This document shows positions 1 through 11,139 of a stretch of 64,000 nucleotides of DNA, in pieces. A program made the translations under genes and the position numbers. Origin of the DNA: Acanthosepion pharaonis (lineage: Eukaryota > Mollusca > Cephalopoda > Sepiida > Sepiidae); assembly GCA_903632075.3 (NCBI GenBank), contig CAHIKZ030005407.1, positions 1 through 64,000 on the forward strand. The letters run 5' to 3'. Every line of letters begins with the position of its first letter. Position 1 is the first letter of the stretch. Below the pieces are notes generated by a model. The model was not told the origin of the DNA. It was given only the letters and a program-made list of their open reading frames with translations, and did not search any database.

Positions 1-750
1 CAAATTGATAATGAGTCTTTCTACGCAAAGTCGGTCATGTGCTTCGACCGATATTTTTATTATCAATACACTCTTATCAAGCATGGTCCTTCCACTCTCT
101 AAATGACTTCTTCCTTCTAAATAACAAAATCTATTGTCCTTCGAAATTCGGCCAACATGTTGGCCAAGATATCTTTCTGACACCTGTTTTCACTAATGAC
201 TGGGTCATGCATCATCCATCTCTTTTTTTTTTTCTTTTTCTTCCTCTTTCTTTTCTTTTTCTTTTAGGATCGTCTAAGTACAACTTAGTGAATTATTTTC
301 AACTCAATTATTCTTCGTCTAAAAAAAAAAACTAACAACCTGTTTAATAAACCGAGAAAAAAAAATTAAATCATATTTCTATGAATATTTCTAATAATGC
401 AAGGTGCCACAGTGGAAGGTACCCGTAGCTTTTCCAATGATTGGGTATGACAATAGGAGTTTTCATCAGGTTTTTCCTTCGTTTAGAAGTGTTACGTTAC
501 AGGGTCAACAAGCGCCATCTTTCCGATGTATACATACAAATAAATGCAGACAAACAAGAATACACATATGCATATTGGTACATTGAGGTGAGAGAGAAAG
601 AGAAAGATAGTTAGAGCGAAGGCCAATGAGGTTATGTTCCATCGAAGAGTAGTAAACTAGTTTTATTTTGCGTCTTGGCGTAAGCGTATTTCTTGCATAT
701 GCGTAAAAAGGTGATAGTGTTCCTGAAATGATGAAACTTTACCATTGGAA
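1..750. other. AT-rich stretch, no gene seen
   Basis: Short open frames exist but have no recognisable motif and are interrupted by homopolymer runs. A pyrimidine-rich tract (about 220-265) and a short A-run (about 320-330) are the only visible structure. Confidence 0.6.
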
Positions 751-752
751 AA

Positions 753-1162
753 ATGTCGACTTTTACATTACACACGGCGACTTTTAAACATTTCAGCTTT
801 TACATGTACATAGGACTGCTGGAAAAAAAATCGACTTTTAAATGCGTCGAATCCAGCTGCTGAAAACATGATCGACTTTTACATGAGTGCATACGGTTAA
901 TGAAATACATCTTTTATACGAGTGCTGACGGCTGCTGAAAAAATCGTTTTTTTTTTACATGAGTGCATACGACTATTGAAAAACATCGACTTTTACATGA
1001 GTGCATACGGTTACTTAACAAATTTGCTTTTACATTTGCATAGGGCTGCTGAAAAATATCGATTTTTACACGAGTGCATACGGTTACTGAAAAATATCGA
1101 CTTTTACATGAACACATACGGCTACTGAAAACGTTCGACTTTTACATGAGTGTATACGGTTA
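753..1162 (+). repeat. minisatellite, degenerate ~38-bp unit
   Basis: About ten diverged copies of a unit containing TCGACTTTTACATGAGTGCA followed by a TACGGTTACTGAAAAA-type segment. Copies differ by substitutions and small indels, so the array is old. Short frames on both strands across it simply translate the repeat and are not genes. Confidence 0.85.
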
Positions 1163-2120
1163 ATCAATTTATTCAGCTATCTAAAAGTACAAGACACGAG
1201 ATGCGGACACAAGGCTCATAATCTTCGAGACCAGCTTGCTAACCATTATCCTGCATTCTGTGACCATTATAAATTTTCCAAACTGGTTTCAAACACATGC
1301 TTTATTTTCAGTTTTATGACTAAATCCTCAGCCTCACTAACCCAGCACTTCGAAACATGCCTCGGGCTTTTCAGTAGTCAGCACCGTAGTCTACCACTGA
1401 GACTTGAATTTCATGGTTCTCACTGTAGAAGAATTATTTCTGTATTCAATTGAGAAAATTTCCGGCAGGAAAAAAAGACAGACAATTTCATTTATCACAC
1501 GCATTGCGTCTAGGTTTTTCCTTCTGTTTTATTACAGATTGATTTTTACCAAAAGCCACTTTCATTTAATAAATTTTCTGTCAGTCCTCTGAAATTGAAA
1601 CAAAAATGTAATATCCTCAGGCAGGAAGACAAAAGATCGTTTGACCATTTCTTCGAAATCATCTCTTTGAGTACCGACTCTTTTACAAGTCGGAAAATAA
1701 TATTGGTGATTTTCCTTGTGTTAGTAAAATAAAATAAAATAAAAAATAATGTAACGCTGAACTTGAATCTCTGCACCCTTTTATACGACATCACTTAGTG
1801 AACTTTGTCCTTTCTACGATCATTTCTATGCTCGCCAAAAAGATGGAAATTGAATTGAACTAAGAGGAGCTACCAGGAAAATGGATGACTGTTTTCTGTC
1901 TGTGATAATAGATAGCTTTTATCAATCTGTGTGGAGATTCCTCTCCCCGGGGAAAATAGCACTAACCTTGCGTACAGAGAGAGAGAGAGAGAGAGAAGGA
2001 GAGAGATAGATAGAGAGAGAGATGCTGTTTAGATATTACTTTGCTTGCTTCCAATATGCTAACTGTGAAAATCAAATAATGGAAAAAGAAAGCACTTTAA
2101 AAATATTTTGAATCCTGAAA
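1163..2120. other. unassigned, with a GA microsatellite
   Basis: No coding or transposon homology recognised. A (GA)n-rich tract lies at about 1976-2022. A short AAAATAAAATAAAATA run lies near 1728-1748. Confidence 0.55.
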
Positions 2121-2633
2121 TGACGATTAATTGGATACTGTTGTCGACATACCGAATTTAATATTAGTTTGTTTTGGAAGGTAACGTCCCAATTTTGTAG
2201 ATGAGATAAAAAAAAATTATACCTCTTTGTGAAGAACACGATCATCATTATTAGCAATGGTAAAAGTCCAAAATAGAACTAATTCTTTTTCATCCTTGTT
2301 TACAGTATCTGGAATTCGGAACGACAATATATTTTTAATACTAAATTTAACCAAATCCAATGTTCGAGAGCCACTCAGGGTAGAGTTATACAAGAAAATG
2401 TCAATGCCGAATAAAGAGAGGAAATAAAGTCTTCAGAGAATCAATTGAAATTAGCAACTCGTGAAAATGCTCTGTAGATGAAACTATCTTCTAACATTTG
2501 AAACACAAGGAAAATAAGGAGAATTATTCTCCGTCAAAATGGCATGGCGTGTCCTGGCTCTAAAGTAATTCGGAACTGCTGAATTTAATTAGTTCGTTTG
2601 GAAGGTAACGTCCCAATTTTGTAAAGTGGATAA

Positions 2634-2637
<4 letters not shown>

Positions 2638-2690
<53 letters not shown>
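2638..2690. repeat. (TA)n microsatellite
   Basis: About 26 TA units. It produces a poly-Tyr/Ile reading frame on the minus strand that should not be taken as a gene. Confidence 0.97.
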
Positions 2691-2693
<3 letters not shown>

Positions 2694-3015
2694 CTTTGTC
2701 AAGAACATGATTAATATTACAGGCAAAAATAAAGCCCAAAATGGCACTATCGTATATTTCCGCGTATAAGGCGACCTTTCGATAAGACGAGGTCAACAAA
2801 TATGGAAAATTTCCATGAATTTATCTTATACCTGTAGTATAAGATGGCTGCTTATTGATTATATAAAGATGATGTTATTGGAAATGTCGTTACTTAGTTT
2901 GTACTTAGAAATTCAAAATAACCAAATCGATTCTATATCATGTTTTTTTTTTAAAGTGGGACCATTTTTTTGTTTACGTTTCATCACGTGATCTCTTGTG
3001 AATACTGATTCTGCT

Positions 3016-3110
3016 TTTTCTTCTTCTTCTTCTTCTTATTCTTCTTCTTCTTCTTCTTCTTCTTCTTCTTCTTCTTCTTCTTCTTCTTCTTCTTCTTCTT
3101 CTTCTTCTTC
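3016..3110. repeat. (CTT)n microsatellite
   Basis: About 30 CTT triplets with one TTA interruption; a long polypurine/polypyrimidine tract able to form triplex DNA. Confidence 0.97.
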
Positions 3111-3634
3111 TCTATCGAAACAGTTACAAACAGCCTACTATACTAATGGCCATCGACAATGACAAAATATCATGAATAACACTACGATAATGTACGATCA
3201 TAGTACATTCCACACTTGTAAAAATGCTCTCTAGAAACTATTTTCTTACATTTGAAACACGATGGCCATTACCTCCATGGAAATGGTATGGCTTGTCCTA
3301 GCTGTAAAATAATTCTGAACTGCTGAATTTAATATTATTTTGTTTGGAAGGTAACATCACAATTTTGGAACACAGGTAAAATAAAGATGATTAGCCTACG
3401 TGGAAGTGGCAAGGCGTATTCTAGCTGTAAAGGTCTGAACTGGTGAAACTAAAGAATGGAATACATCTGAATATTTCCCATTGGAATAGCGACAGAATAG
3501 AGATAAATCTCTAGTGCTGTGCCTGCAAAAAGTCGTTGCTGAGTGGAAATTATTTATTCACTCCGAAGAGCATGTAAACGATATTAATTTTGATAGTTAT
3601 TCTTTATTATTATCATTAATCATTTCACCCCACA

Positions 3635-4397
3635 CAAGGTAAAAAAGCCACTAGGATAATAGTGATAGAAGCAAAGGGGAGAGGATTCAAAGTGACAGAT
3701 GATAATTGATACTGCATTTAAATTTCTTAAGATTGTAGTTGCCAGGAAAACAGGAAGTCAGAAGAGAGATTCACAAGCGAGGAAACGCGGGACAAGAAAA
3801 TATTAGCGTACAACTTAAAGTTACAACTAACTATTTCAACAGTGAAATTATGGGACGTACCTACCAATCTAGTACTGAATTTAAATTCGTGAAGTTGGGG
3901 TATCAAGGAGGTAAGCTCATCAGAAGAACTGCCCTGAAGATATTTAAAGAAAAGGCGCAAGGAATCTACGCTATGGTAGTAGGAAGTGACTGAAGCCGAG
4001 ATGCCAGGTCTGAACCGATAACTTTACAGATTCTTTGGATTTTGTCAACAATCTCTAGATATATAGCAGAAGCACTAGGCCAGATGTGGCGCCAATATTT
4101 GATGCACGGACGAATGGAAGGCCTATAAATTTTCAATATAGATTCTGATGAAAAGGATTGTCTAGTATGACATTTGGAACCGACTTTCCTAGCAGCAGGC
4201 CTAGTAAATGTTTCAATGTATTCGTTCCACTTGAAGACAATGGAAAACATAATACCAAGAAGGAGCAAAGAATTGCAATCTTTGAGGACAGTATCAGCCA
4301 TGTTAATGGAAAGCAAAAACGGTTCTTTAAAATTATTAATAGAGAGTAATTGAGAACTCTTGTTTATTTTTAAAGACTTTGCCGCCAATCCAGTCAT
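3635..4397 (-). pseudogene. LINE 3' end, CR1/jockey-type reverse transcriptase C-terminus
   Basis: The minus strand has an uninterrupted 143-codon frame (4397 to 3966) with the thumb and post-RT signature of CR1/jockey-like LINEs: KWNEYI, then FTRPAARKVGS, SSESILKIYRPSIRPCIKY, HIWPSASAIYLEIVDKIQ and LQSL. A frameshift near 3965 passes into KYLQGSSSDELTSLIPQLH and the VSSLVNLSSDFLFS segment that normally closes these proteins (consensus SRLWNSLP). A further stop precedes the last conserved residues near 3640. Only the 3' end is present, as expected for 5'-truncated target-primed insertion. The overlapping plus-strand frames are shadows. Confidence 0.85.
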
Positions 4398-4744
4398 TTG
4401 ATTAACATCTTGAGGTAGGATGATGTAGTAAAATAGCGTGGACGTACATTTTATTTCTGAACAAACTGAAGCATATTTTGCCTAGAAATTCATTTTTTAC
4501 TCATTCTTACCCATACAAATATTCTATGAAAGGACGCCGAAAAGATATCTGCCAGACTCATTTCACCGAATTGGTATTTGAAATAACAAAGAACAAACAT
4601 CAAATATATTGGATTTAGAAAGTGACACCATTTCAGCACCCCCTCTTCGCAGACAAGAGAATTAAGTAGGACACCAAGTAAAGAATGATATGACAATGAA
4701 TTCTAAACTATTTCTTAATGAAGATGAAGAGATGACGTGAGGCA

Positions 4745-4870
4745 ATAGCGATTCTACAGAAGGATGCTGAGAATGCATAGGACAGAATATGTGAGTAACG
4801 AGGACGTTTAAGTAATCAGAATCAGAAAGAATAATTTGAAAAATTCTACGTCACATTAGAATTTAAGGGG
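4745..4870 (+). pseudogene. LINE tail fragment (Octopus-type non-LTR, C-terminus)
   Basis: The translation FYRRMLRMHRTEYVSNEDV matches the post-RT segment shared by several other copies in this window (WFYRRMLRI...W...VSN-EVL, compare 7180, 43690 and 46800). Frames are broken on both sides. Confidence 0.7.
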
Positions 4871-5304
4871 ATTTGTAAAATTTGACCTCACAAGACTTAT
4901 TGATTAACCTACCAAACAAGCATTTGTAAATGGACAACAAACCAAGAAATGGGAGGAATAGTAAGTGAGCATTGTTTAGATTTACAATTGTCAGGAAGTA
5001 ATGAAAAACTATTATCACCCACGGTCATTTTGGGCGAGTTTTCAGTATACAAACGTAAACTTTAATATGTTTTTTTTTTTATTATTCTTCATCGGAATTC
5101 TGGGAGCAGTGCCTATTCTATTGTGTGAATTTATCTCTAACTGTAGTAATTATCGTTTGCAACCGTATTGGGTAAGTCTTTAATTGCCTTTTATTTTTAA
5201 TGCATATGTAAAAAATATAATATTATCCTTTCAAAAAAAAATTTCACAGAATGGTTTCCTTCAAATATATTTTTCTACCATGCTTTGTATTTTTTATTTA
5301 AATA

Positions 5305-5830
5305 TTGCCAAGAGCAAATGGTGTCTTTTTAGATCAGAATGTGAAATGGCGAAGAATATTTAAAAGAAAATACTCTTGTAAAATAAGCTGTATAATCAGC
5401 AGCCATTATCTTAACAACATAAGCTGCGCAGATGACACTATACTGATGCTGAATTCAGAAGAAAAACCGGAAAAAAACTCCAAGGGAAGGTCACAAAACA
5501 AAGCGAAAGGAGCGAACTAACAATTAATTATGAGGCGACAGAATGTATTTTAGCCCCCCCCCCGTAAAAAAAAGACGTAGCCCAAAGCAAACCGATATAG
5601 AAATTTAACTACCTGGGTAGTGCAGTAAAGACTACGAAATATGTAACATAGAAATCAGAAGTCGCATAGTAACAGGGAAAGAGGCCTTTCCGAAATTAAG
5701 CAAAGTACGAAAACACTGAAAACTTTCGCTAACAACAAAAAAAGACGTGTTGAACTGCTATGTTGTATAAACCGCCTGATGCCAGTCAATGCTGTCCGAT
5801 TTCCTTATAGAGGATAAAAGATACGAAATG
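5305..5830 (+). pseudogene. LINE reverse transcriptase fragment with altered catalytic box
   Basis: The translation YLNNISCADDTILMLNSEEK corresponds to the RT palm C motif (normally YADDT), with the first residue changed to Cys. Downstream come NYEATECI-like, KFNYLGSAV and EIRSRIV-GKEAF-KLSKV segments in several frames, the usual order after the catalytic box in this LINE lineage. A C-run near 5556 and several stops break it. It is a dead fragment, same lineage as the tails at 4745, 7150 and 43560. Confidence 0.8.
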
Positions 5831-5869
5831 ACAGAGATGTGGATATACTTGGATTACCCACAGATTTTT

Positions 5870-5906
<37 letters not shown>

Positions 5907-5935
5907 TCAGGATGTGTATGTGTGTGTGTGTAACG
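5870..5935. repeat. (TA)n and (TG)n compound microsatellite
   Basis: (TA)n at about 5875-5904 followed by a short spacer and GTATGTGTGTGTGTG. Confidence 0.95.
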
Positions 5936-6657
5936 AATGCGCGGCCGCAATTTTCGAGTGATTTGCACCAAAATTTACATGCACATGCTCCAAGTTAATG
6001 GGAAGGACAACACCGACTTTGCATTTCCCAACTCCCACCGATAGTGGAAATAATCGATTTTTTCATGTTTCTACGGCTGTTTTCATGTAGTTTGCGGCCA
6101 TTTTGTACTGGTCAGAGTGAGAACCTATAGCTGGCTGCCACGAATAGGCAGGAAGATTCTATTGGCCAGCGTGAGAGCCAACAGCTGACTGACACGAAGG
6201 TTAACTAGCATGCTAGCATGCAAAAAAAATCGATAGCTGCATTCGTCACAAGTAGGAAAAATTTAAATCTGCATGGCAATTGGTTCATTCGCTTGTTTAA
6301 ACTCAACGTTGATTTTGATTCCGCAGAACTGGGTTGGGTGTGAAAAAGTATTTGTTGTTAACATTTTGTTTTCATTCGGTTTTTCCAGTTACAAGTCCTT
6401 TTTTAAAGCTGATCGTTTTGTGTTAATTTTGTTTAGTTCTTTTTTCGTAACAGATTTAATGTTTAGTATAGAGCTTAGAAAAAAAATCGCAATGTCAGAT
6501 AGGCAAGAAGTAAGGCATGTAGCAACATCAGCACGGAAAAGGAATCTCCTTTAAAGGCAAGGAAGGGTAAAAATATTTTAAGTCAAGTGATAGCTATTGC
6601 TGTATGAGTCGTACGATTTTTGAATCAAGCACGGGCAACGCCGGGCCATGCTGCTAG
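5935..6657 (+). mobile_element. possible non-autonomous Helitron-like element
   Basis: The segment ends with GGGCAACGCCGGGC, a short hairpin-forming motif, and then GCTGCTAG before a (TA)n tract. A hairpin just upstream of a CTAG/CTRR end is the classic 3' end of Helitrons. The same end occurs in reverse orientation at 54171-54205. A GTGATTTGCACCAAAATTTA-type segment lies near the 5' part. No rep/helicase coding is seen. The 5' TC end was not identified, so the left border is approximate. Confidence 0.4.
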
Positions 6658-6976
6658 GATATATATATATATATATATATATATAGGAAGACATTTCTCA
6701 ATAACACATCTATCATCACCACCTCTCATACCAAACCTAATTCAATCCAGAAAGGAATTCAAGGCTCACTAACAAATAGAGAAAACGAATAATAAGACAT
6801 TAAAAGAACATAAGGAAAATTTATTCCTTTTAAAAAATTTATACGTTTTATTTTCCTGAAGAAGGTCACGAGACAGGAAATACTTGTAGCATAAATATGA
6901 AGAATAAAACATAATATATATACTAGAACAAATCCATATGATAACCAAAAACGTTTGCATTTCTCTCTTTTTTAAT

Positions 6977-7040
<64 letters not shown>

Positions 7041-7042
7041 CG

Positions 7043-7078
<36 letters not shown>
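6658..7078. repeat. microsatellite-rich stretch: (TA)n, (CA)n, (GATA)n
   Basis: (TA)n at 6658-6686; (AC)n, (AT)n and (GATA)n run consecutively at about 6978-7078. The sequence between them has no recognised coding. Confidence 0.9.
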
Positions 7079-7149
7079 TTAGAATAAGGTTATATGAATT
7101 TTATGTAATATCAGTCTGTCAGTGAATGCTGAATAATCATTTCAACCAC

Positions 7150-7590
7150 GCAAAAGAGTCTTGAAGCAACAAAAGTATGGTTCTACAGAAGGATGCTGAG
7201 AATACCATGTCGTGAATATGGGATCAACGATAGAAATGAAACAAAAAGGCAATTTTTTATTTATCGGCATATCCCGAATATGTGAGCAGCAACGAAGTTT
7301 TACAGAAAATGGAAACAGAAAGCAAACTTATACTTAACATCAGGAAGGGACTGTTGAATTTTATAGGTCACATAATAAGGAATGGTGGGGGGGGCTTGGA
7401 AAATGGAATGCTCCCCGGAGAGATTGAAGGCAACAGTGACATAGGAAAATAAAGTAAATGAATGATGGAACAATGTTATGGGGAGATAACAAAAACAAAA
7501 TTTATTAAGAGCTACACAGAACAGAAAATTGTGGCGAGCCTTCAAGACGTCATCACCAACGTCCTGAAGGGACACGGACATAGAAGAAGA
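7150..7590 (+). pseudogene. LINE 3' tail, broken
   Basis: Begins with EATKVWFYRRMLRIP, followed after frame changes by a NIRKGL-FIGHIIRNGG segment and ends with LWRA...TS...LKGHG, the C-terminal ending (W-AMI--VLKGHGT) typical of this very common LINE family. Internal stops and a G-run at 7388 destroy the frame. Confidence 0.8.
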
Positions 7591-7599
7591 ATAGAAGTT

Positions 7600-8645
7600 T
7601 AACTAATTATTGATCAAGACTATTATCACAGACTTCAATCCTTACGGGGTGGCCATATTTTTTTCATAACTGCGTACTAAGTAAATCTTAGTAAATTTGG
7701 TAGTAAATTACAAACCTTTTTGTCTGCTACTACAACAACCAAACGATCCCTTTCACGGCGAATTATTTTTTAATTTGAAAATTTTATCTTCGATATTTCC
7801 ATTCGGAAATTCTTGTTGTTGTTTTTTTTTGTTTTGTTTTTTTGTTGTTGTTGTTGTTGTTGTTTTTATTTTATACCGTGATTTAGGCTTTAATAAATCG
7901 ATAAAAACAGCACGATAATAATAAGAAAACCAAAACAACGATCAATTTTGACTTTTGCAAACGAAGCTTGTTTCAAATCGCCCACCTTCTGGCCAAATGC
8001 ACCAATTCGCAGACATCCACATATTCATATATGCAAGTATATGCGAGAATAAACCTTCATGCATTATGCATTTATGTATAAAGAGCTGCATATAGGCCGC
8101 ACACTTGTTACACTCTGCGTTGCATTCGTGACCAAATGCCTTCTTTTTTTCTCTATTGCCGTTTATGATTTGTAATTTTCCCCTCATTCCAATTCATGGT
8201 ATCACTGAACCGAACTGGCATTTATTCTTCATAAATTATTTAACTTCTTCGCTTTCTGTGCCTATTAAAAGTCCCCAGAATCGACATTATAATCAATAAT
8301 TACAGTTCAACAATACGCCGGTTTGTCATTTACAACAAATAATACAAAAACCTGCGGCTGAAGTTCATTCTTTTCCTGAGTTACTTCCCCTTCCCAACCA
8401 ACTGTTGAATTTCTTTTTCCTTTCGTTTTTTTTTCCTTTCGTTTCTTTTTCCTTTCGTTTTTTTTTTTTTCGTAAAAATGCTCACTCTTAAGCTATCTTA
8501 TAAACAGAGGCCTTCTAACAAATCTGGATTTATTTTATTGATCCGAATTGATCCAATTGCAACAATTACTGTAAAAGAACTTTTCTCTGCATGGCAATCC
8601 ATATTTGAACGTCCGGTCAAAAATATGGAACTCATTGTTTGAATG
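7600..8645. other. no gene seen; TTG and T-rich simple repeats
   Basis: (TTG)n at about 7840-7865 inside a T-rich tract, and TTTCCTTTCGTTTTT-type tandem repeats at about 8410-8472. Nothing else recognised. Confidence 0.55.
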
Positions 8646-8649
8646 AACT

Positions 8650-9000
8650 AATTTTCTACTTTTTTTATACATTGTATCCTCCGGCATGTGAACGATCATA
8701 ATTCTCCACATCTTTCTCTACATTTAAGCTCTTATCAATGTCTGTGTTCCAATTCCCTTATCTTCAGTCTTTCATTATATCCTGTAGGTGTTAAATTCCC
8801 CAATCCATCTTTCTTTATAATTTCAACATTTCCTCTTTGATTCTAAGTACAAGTATCCTTTTTACTTCCATTTTTCTTAAAACGTTCTCGTTTCTGGCAT
8901 GCTTCGTCGATGATATTATCAGCATCCATCTGTAGAACATCTCCCTATTTCACCAAATCTCTTCATCTTTGAAGAAATTGCTCAGCATCAATTGAGATGT
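8650..9000 (-). pseudogene. LINE 3' tail, minus strand
   Basis: The reverse complement reads MLMISSTKHARNENVLRK, then KRILVLRIKEEMLKL and MDWGI, ending in NVEKDVENYDRSHAGG. The order matches the C-terminal tail of the common LINE family (MLRISWT--VSNEEVL, IRKRQLKFLGH, LWRAMI). Degenerate, with stops. Confidence 0.65.
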
Positions 9001-9085
9001 ATGAGGATTACATAACAGTTCAGCACTCTTCTTTGTTTCTAAGGAAAATTTCCAGTTTCTTAAATATTTTGTTTAGCTTTTTTTG

Positions 9086-9087
<2 letters not shown>

Positions 9088-9144
<57 letters not shown>
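9088..9144. repeat. (TA)n microsatellite
   Basis: About 28 TA units just upstream of a PLE-like end. Confidence 0.97.
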
Positions 9145-9147
<3 letters not shown>

Positions 9148-9149
9148 GT

Positions 9150-9340
9150 TTCATTAAATAATATAGACAATTGTTGTCTATTTATTTTATGTAAACTCTT
9201 TTCATAACGTCTAATAAGTTTAATAACATTATCATTGAACGAAGAAAGAAATTCACAATATTGATACATATATTTTTAATACAATCTAAGCTTTCGGCTT
9301 ACATAAGCCATTATCAAAGATATCAATTACAACATATTAA
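9150..9340 (-). mobile_element. Penelope-like element terminal segment
   Basis: Shares TTTCATTAA, the AAGAAATT-ACAAT stretch and the order of motifs with the segment at 21740-21905. Both end in a hammerhead-like motif on the minus strand. No coding region remains attached. Confidence 0.45.
9288..9317 (-). ncRNA. degenerate hammerhead-like motif
   Basis: On the minus strand: TTGATAA (CTGATGA with two changes), one extra base, a perfect 6-bp stem II (GGCTTA/TAAGCC), GAA, then the palindrome AGCT as a minimal stem III and T at the cleavage position. The stem is well preserved but the core has lost two invariant bases, so activity is unlikely. Confidence 0.35.
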
Positions 9341-9587
9341 GCAATATACGGACAAGACAGTGATGATAGTCTGTCATTGTTTAAATAGATAATTTCTAAG
9401 CAACGATAAACACGTTATTTGAAGCTTTATGTCTTCAGTTTTTCCGCCTGCGTTTTCTGGGTGTTTCTAGTTTTCCTTCTGTGTCTGCTATCAGCATGAT
9501 GTAATATGAGTACCAAATATTGTTAAGATTGTGCCCACTATTAATAAATACCAGTTGACTTATAGTTTTCTTAGGATAGCCTAGCTA

Positions 9588-10139
9588 TACACAGTGTTTC
9601 ACTATTGTTGAAACAAAGCATCAGTCTGTCAGAATGTCAGAGCTCGAGGAGTGTGAAGACCTTGATGAGGAGGAGCAGTGATTCCATGTTACCATAGCAT
9701 GGCTCCGTTAAAATTTGGGGGAGTCTCTCATCAGTCGCAAAGCTGAAGTGGAATTAGCACCTCACTCGCCTGACCTGAGCCCCCTCCCCCTATTTTTTCC
9801 CCTGGGGTTTTCTCAAGGGAGAATATCTATCAGGGCAACTTTCACACTGCATTGAAGGCAGCCATCACTGAGAAGATTCAAGCGATCACCCAGGATGAAT
9901 GTGCACGAGTTATTAACAACTTTGCATTCAGCAGCGCCTTCAAAAGAACGACAGACATCTAAAGTATGTACTCTAAGGTTCCACTTGAGATTTTCTGTTC
10001 GTTTTTGAGACTAAATGGTTGCAGATCCTAAAACGTTATCCTTTTACCTTTCAATGACTGTAATTTCCATTACTCTTTCATTTGTCGTCCTTGGTTTGTA
10101 CTCGATCATCTTGTTTCAAAAATTGTTAAACACCCTGTA
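9588..10139 (+). mobile_element. Tc1/mariner (IS630-like) copy, internally deleted
   Basis: Imperfect terminal inverted repeats (TACACAGTGTTTC at left, reverse complement of AACACCCTGTA at right) end in TA, the target duplication of this superfamily. Inside, codons around 9750-9960 read PHSPDLSPLPLFFPLGF and RIYQG, then CARVINNFAFSSAFKRT. That is the region around the last catalytic acidic residue (consensus PDLSPLDFFLWG) and the C-terminus. The N-terminal half and the first two catalytic residues are absent. Confidence 0.8.
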
Positions 10140-10440
10140 TAGGTTAAATAAATCCTGTGAGAAGACCTACCTTTGTTTCCAATCCCTTTTTATTTTATGT
10201 ACATTCTCAATTCAATTTCTGTTTGTATTCAGGCATTTTTCTGGTATTAGACATGATTATTCTAATGTCGTTCCCAAATAAATTAAGTTTTCCTAGCTGT
10301 CCCAAAAGATCTTCGGTCGTAATATTTGGGTCGTCAATGAAAAAGTTATACGCCGTTCTGTATTTGTATTAATCCATTAATAAAGACAAAGCAATCTGTC
10401 AACCATTGGTGTTTTTCCTTTGTGGCCTGGTTGATGTCCC
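10140..10440 (-). pseudogene. unidentified coding-like remnant
   Basis: The minus strand from about 10372 to 10215 is open for roughly 50 codons and looks protein-like (YNFFIDDPNITTEDLLGQLG, then KLNLFGNDIRIIMSNTRKMP). I do not recognise the family. It directly abuts the right end of the mariner copy and is closed by a stop. Could be chance or a transposon N-terminus. Confidence 0.25.
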
Positions 10441-10916
10441 CAAGATTATAAATTAGCCGAACGACCATGACACCAGAAAATATAAACGATGATAGAGCTT
10501 TTCGATTCATTTTGTCACATTAACTTGTGATCTGTTAAGAAATCAATCCGACTTTCTCCTTAGCATTATTTGCCCATTTTTCTTTCTCGCTGACCCAGCG
10601 ATATAGGAAAAGCGAAAATCTAAAAGATAATAAGTAAACCTTCTTGAAATTTAATCCCTGCATTTGTCCATTCCAGAATGTACAGCGTCGTATACTCTCC
10701 CCCACAGACGAACATCTGCCCTAAATGGGACTTTTCTGACCTGACCGGTAAATTTCTTCTACATTCCAATAAAATTATTTCTCTGTCTCAGGTGAGTAAC
10801 CGATACCATTGTATTAATAATGGTCGCACTGGGAATCGACGACAATGAAACCCCATGAAATTAACTCTACACAGAACATCGACTGATATGCTGTGCGATA
10901 TCAACATTAAACTAAA
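10441..10916. other. no gene seen
   Basis: Mixed-composition sequence without recognisable frames or repeats. Confidence 0.5.
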
Positions 10917-11139
10917 ATTAAAAGATGTTATTAAAAGATGATATTAAAAGATCTTCTTAAAAGATGATATTAAAAGATGTTATTAAAAGATGATATTAAA
11001 AGATGATATTAAAAGATGTTATTAAAGATATTAAAAGATGATATTAAAAGATGTTATTAAAAGATGATATTAAAAGATGATATTAAAGATATTAAAAGAT
11101 GATATTAAAAGATGTTATTAAAAGATGATATTAAAAGAA
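10917..11139 (+). repeat. minisatellite, 13-bp unit
   Basis: About 17 units of ATTAAAAGATGWT, including two shortened 9-bp units (ATTAAAGAT) and one variant with CTT. GATGTT and GATGAT units alternate in a partly regular order, suggesting a higher-order duplication of blocks. Confidence 0.95.

Larger units (their letters stand above)
2150..3460 (+). repeat. three dispersed direct repeats of an unclassified sequence
   Basis: The core GAATTTAATATTAGTTTGTT followed by GGAAGGTAACGTCCCAATTT recurs near 2153, 2580 and 3322, with neighbouring sequence (loss of a CTTTGTCAAGAACA-like segment in the third copy) also partly conserved. This looks like a local duplication of one old repeat with microsatellites grown inside it. 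The family is not recognised. Confidence 0.6.

Noticed and set aside
2560..2799. Frames with runs of Tyr-Ile (also near 9060, 13182, 35911, 49141, 53601)
   Set aside because: Products of (TA)n microsatellites, not genes.
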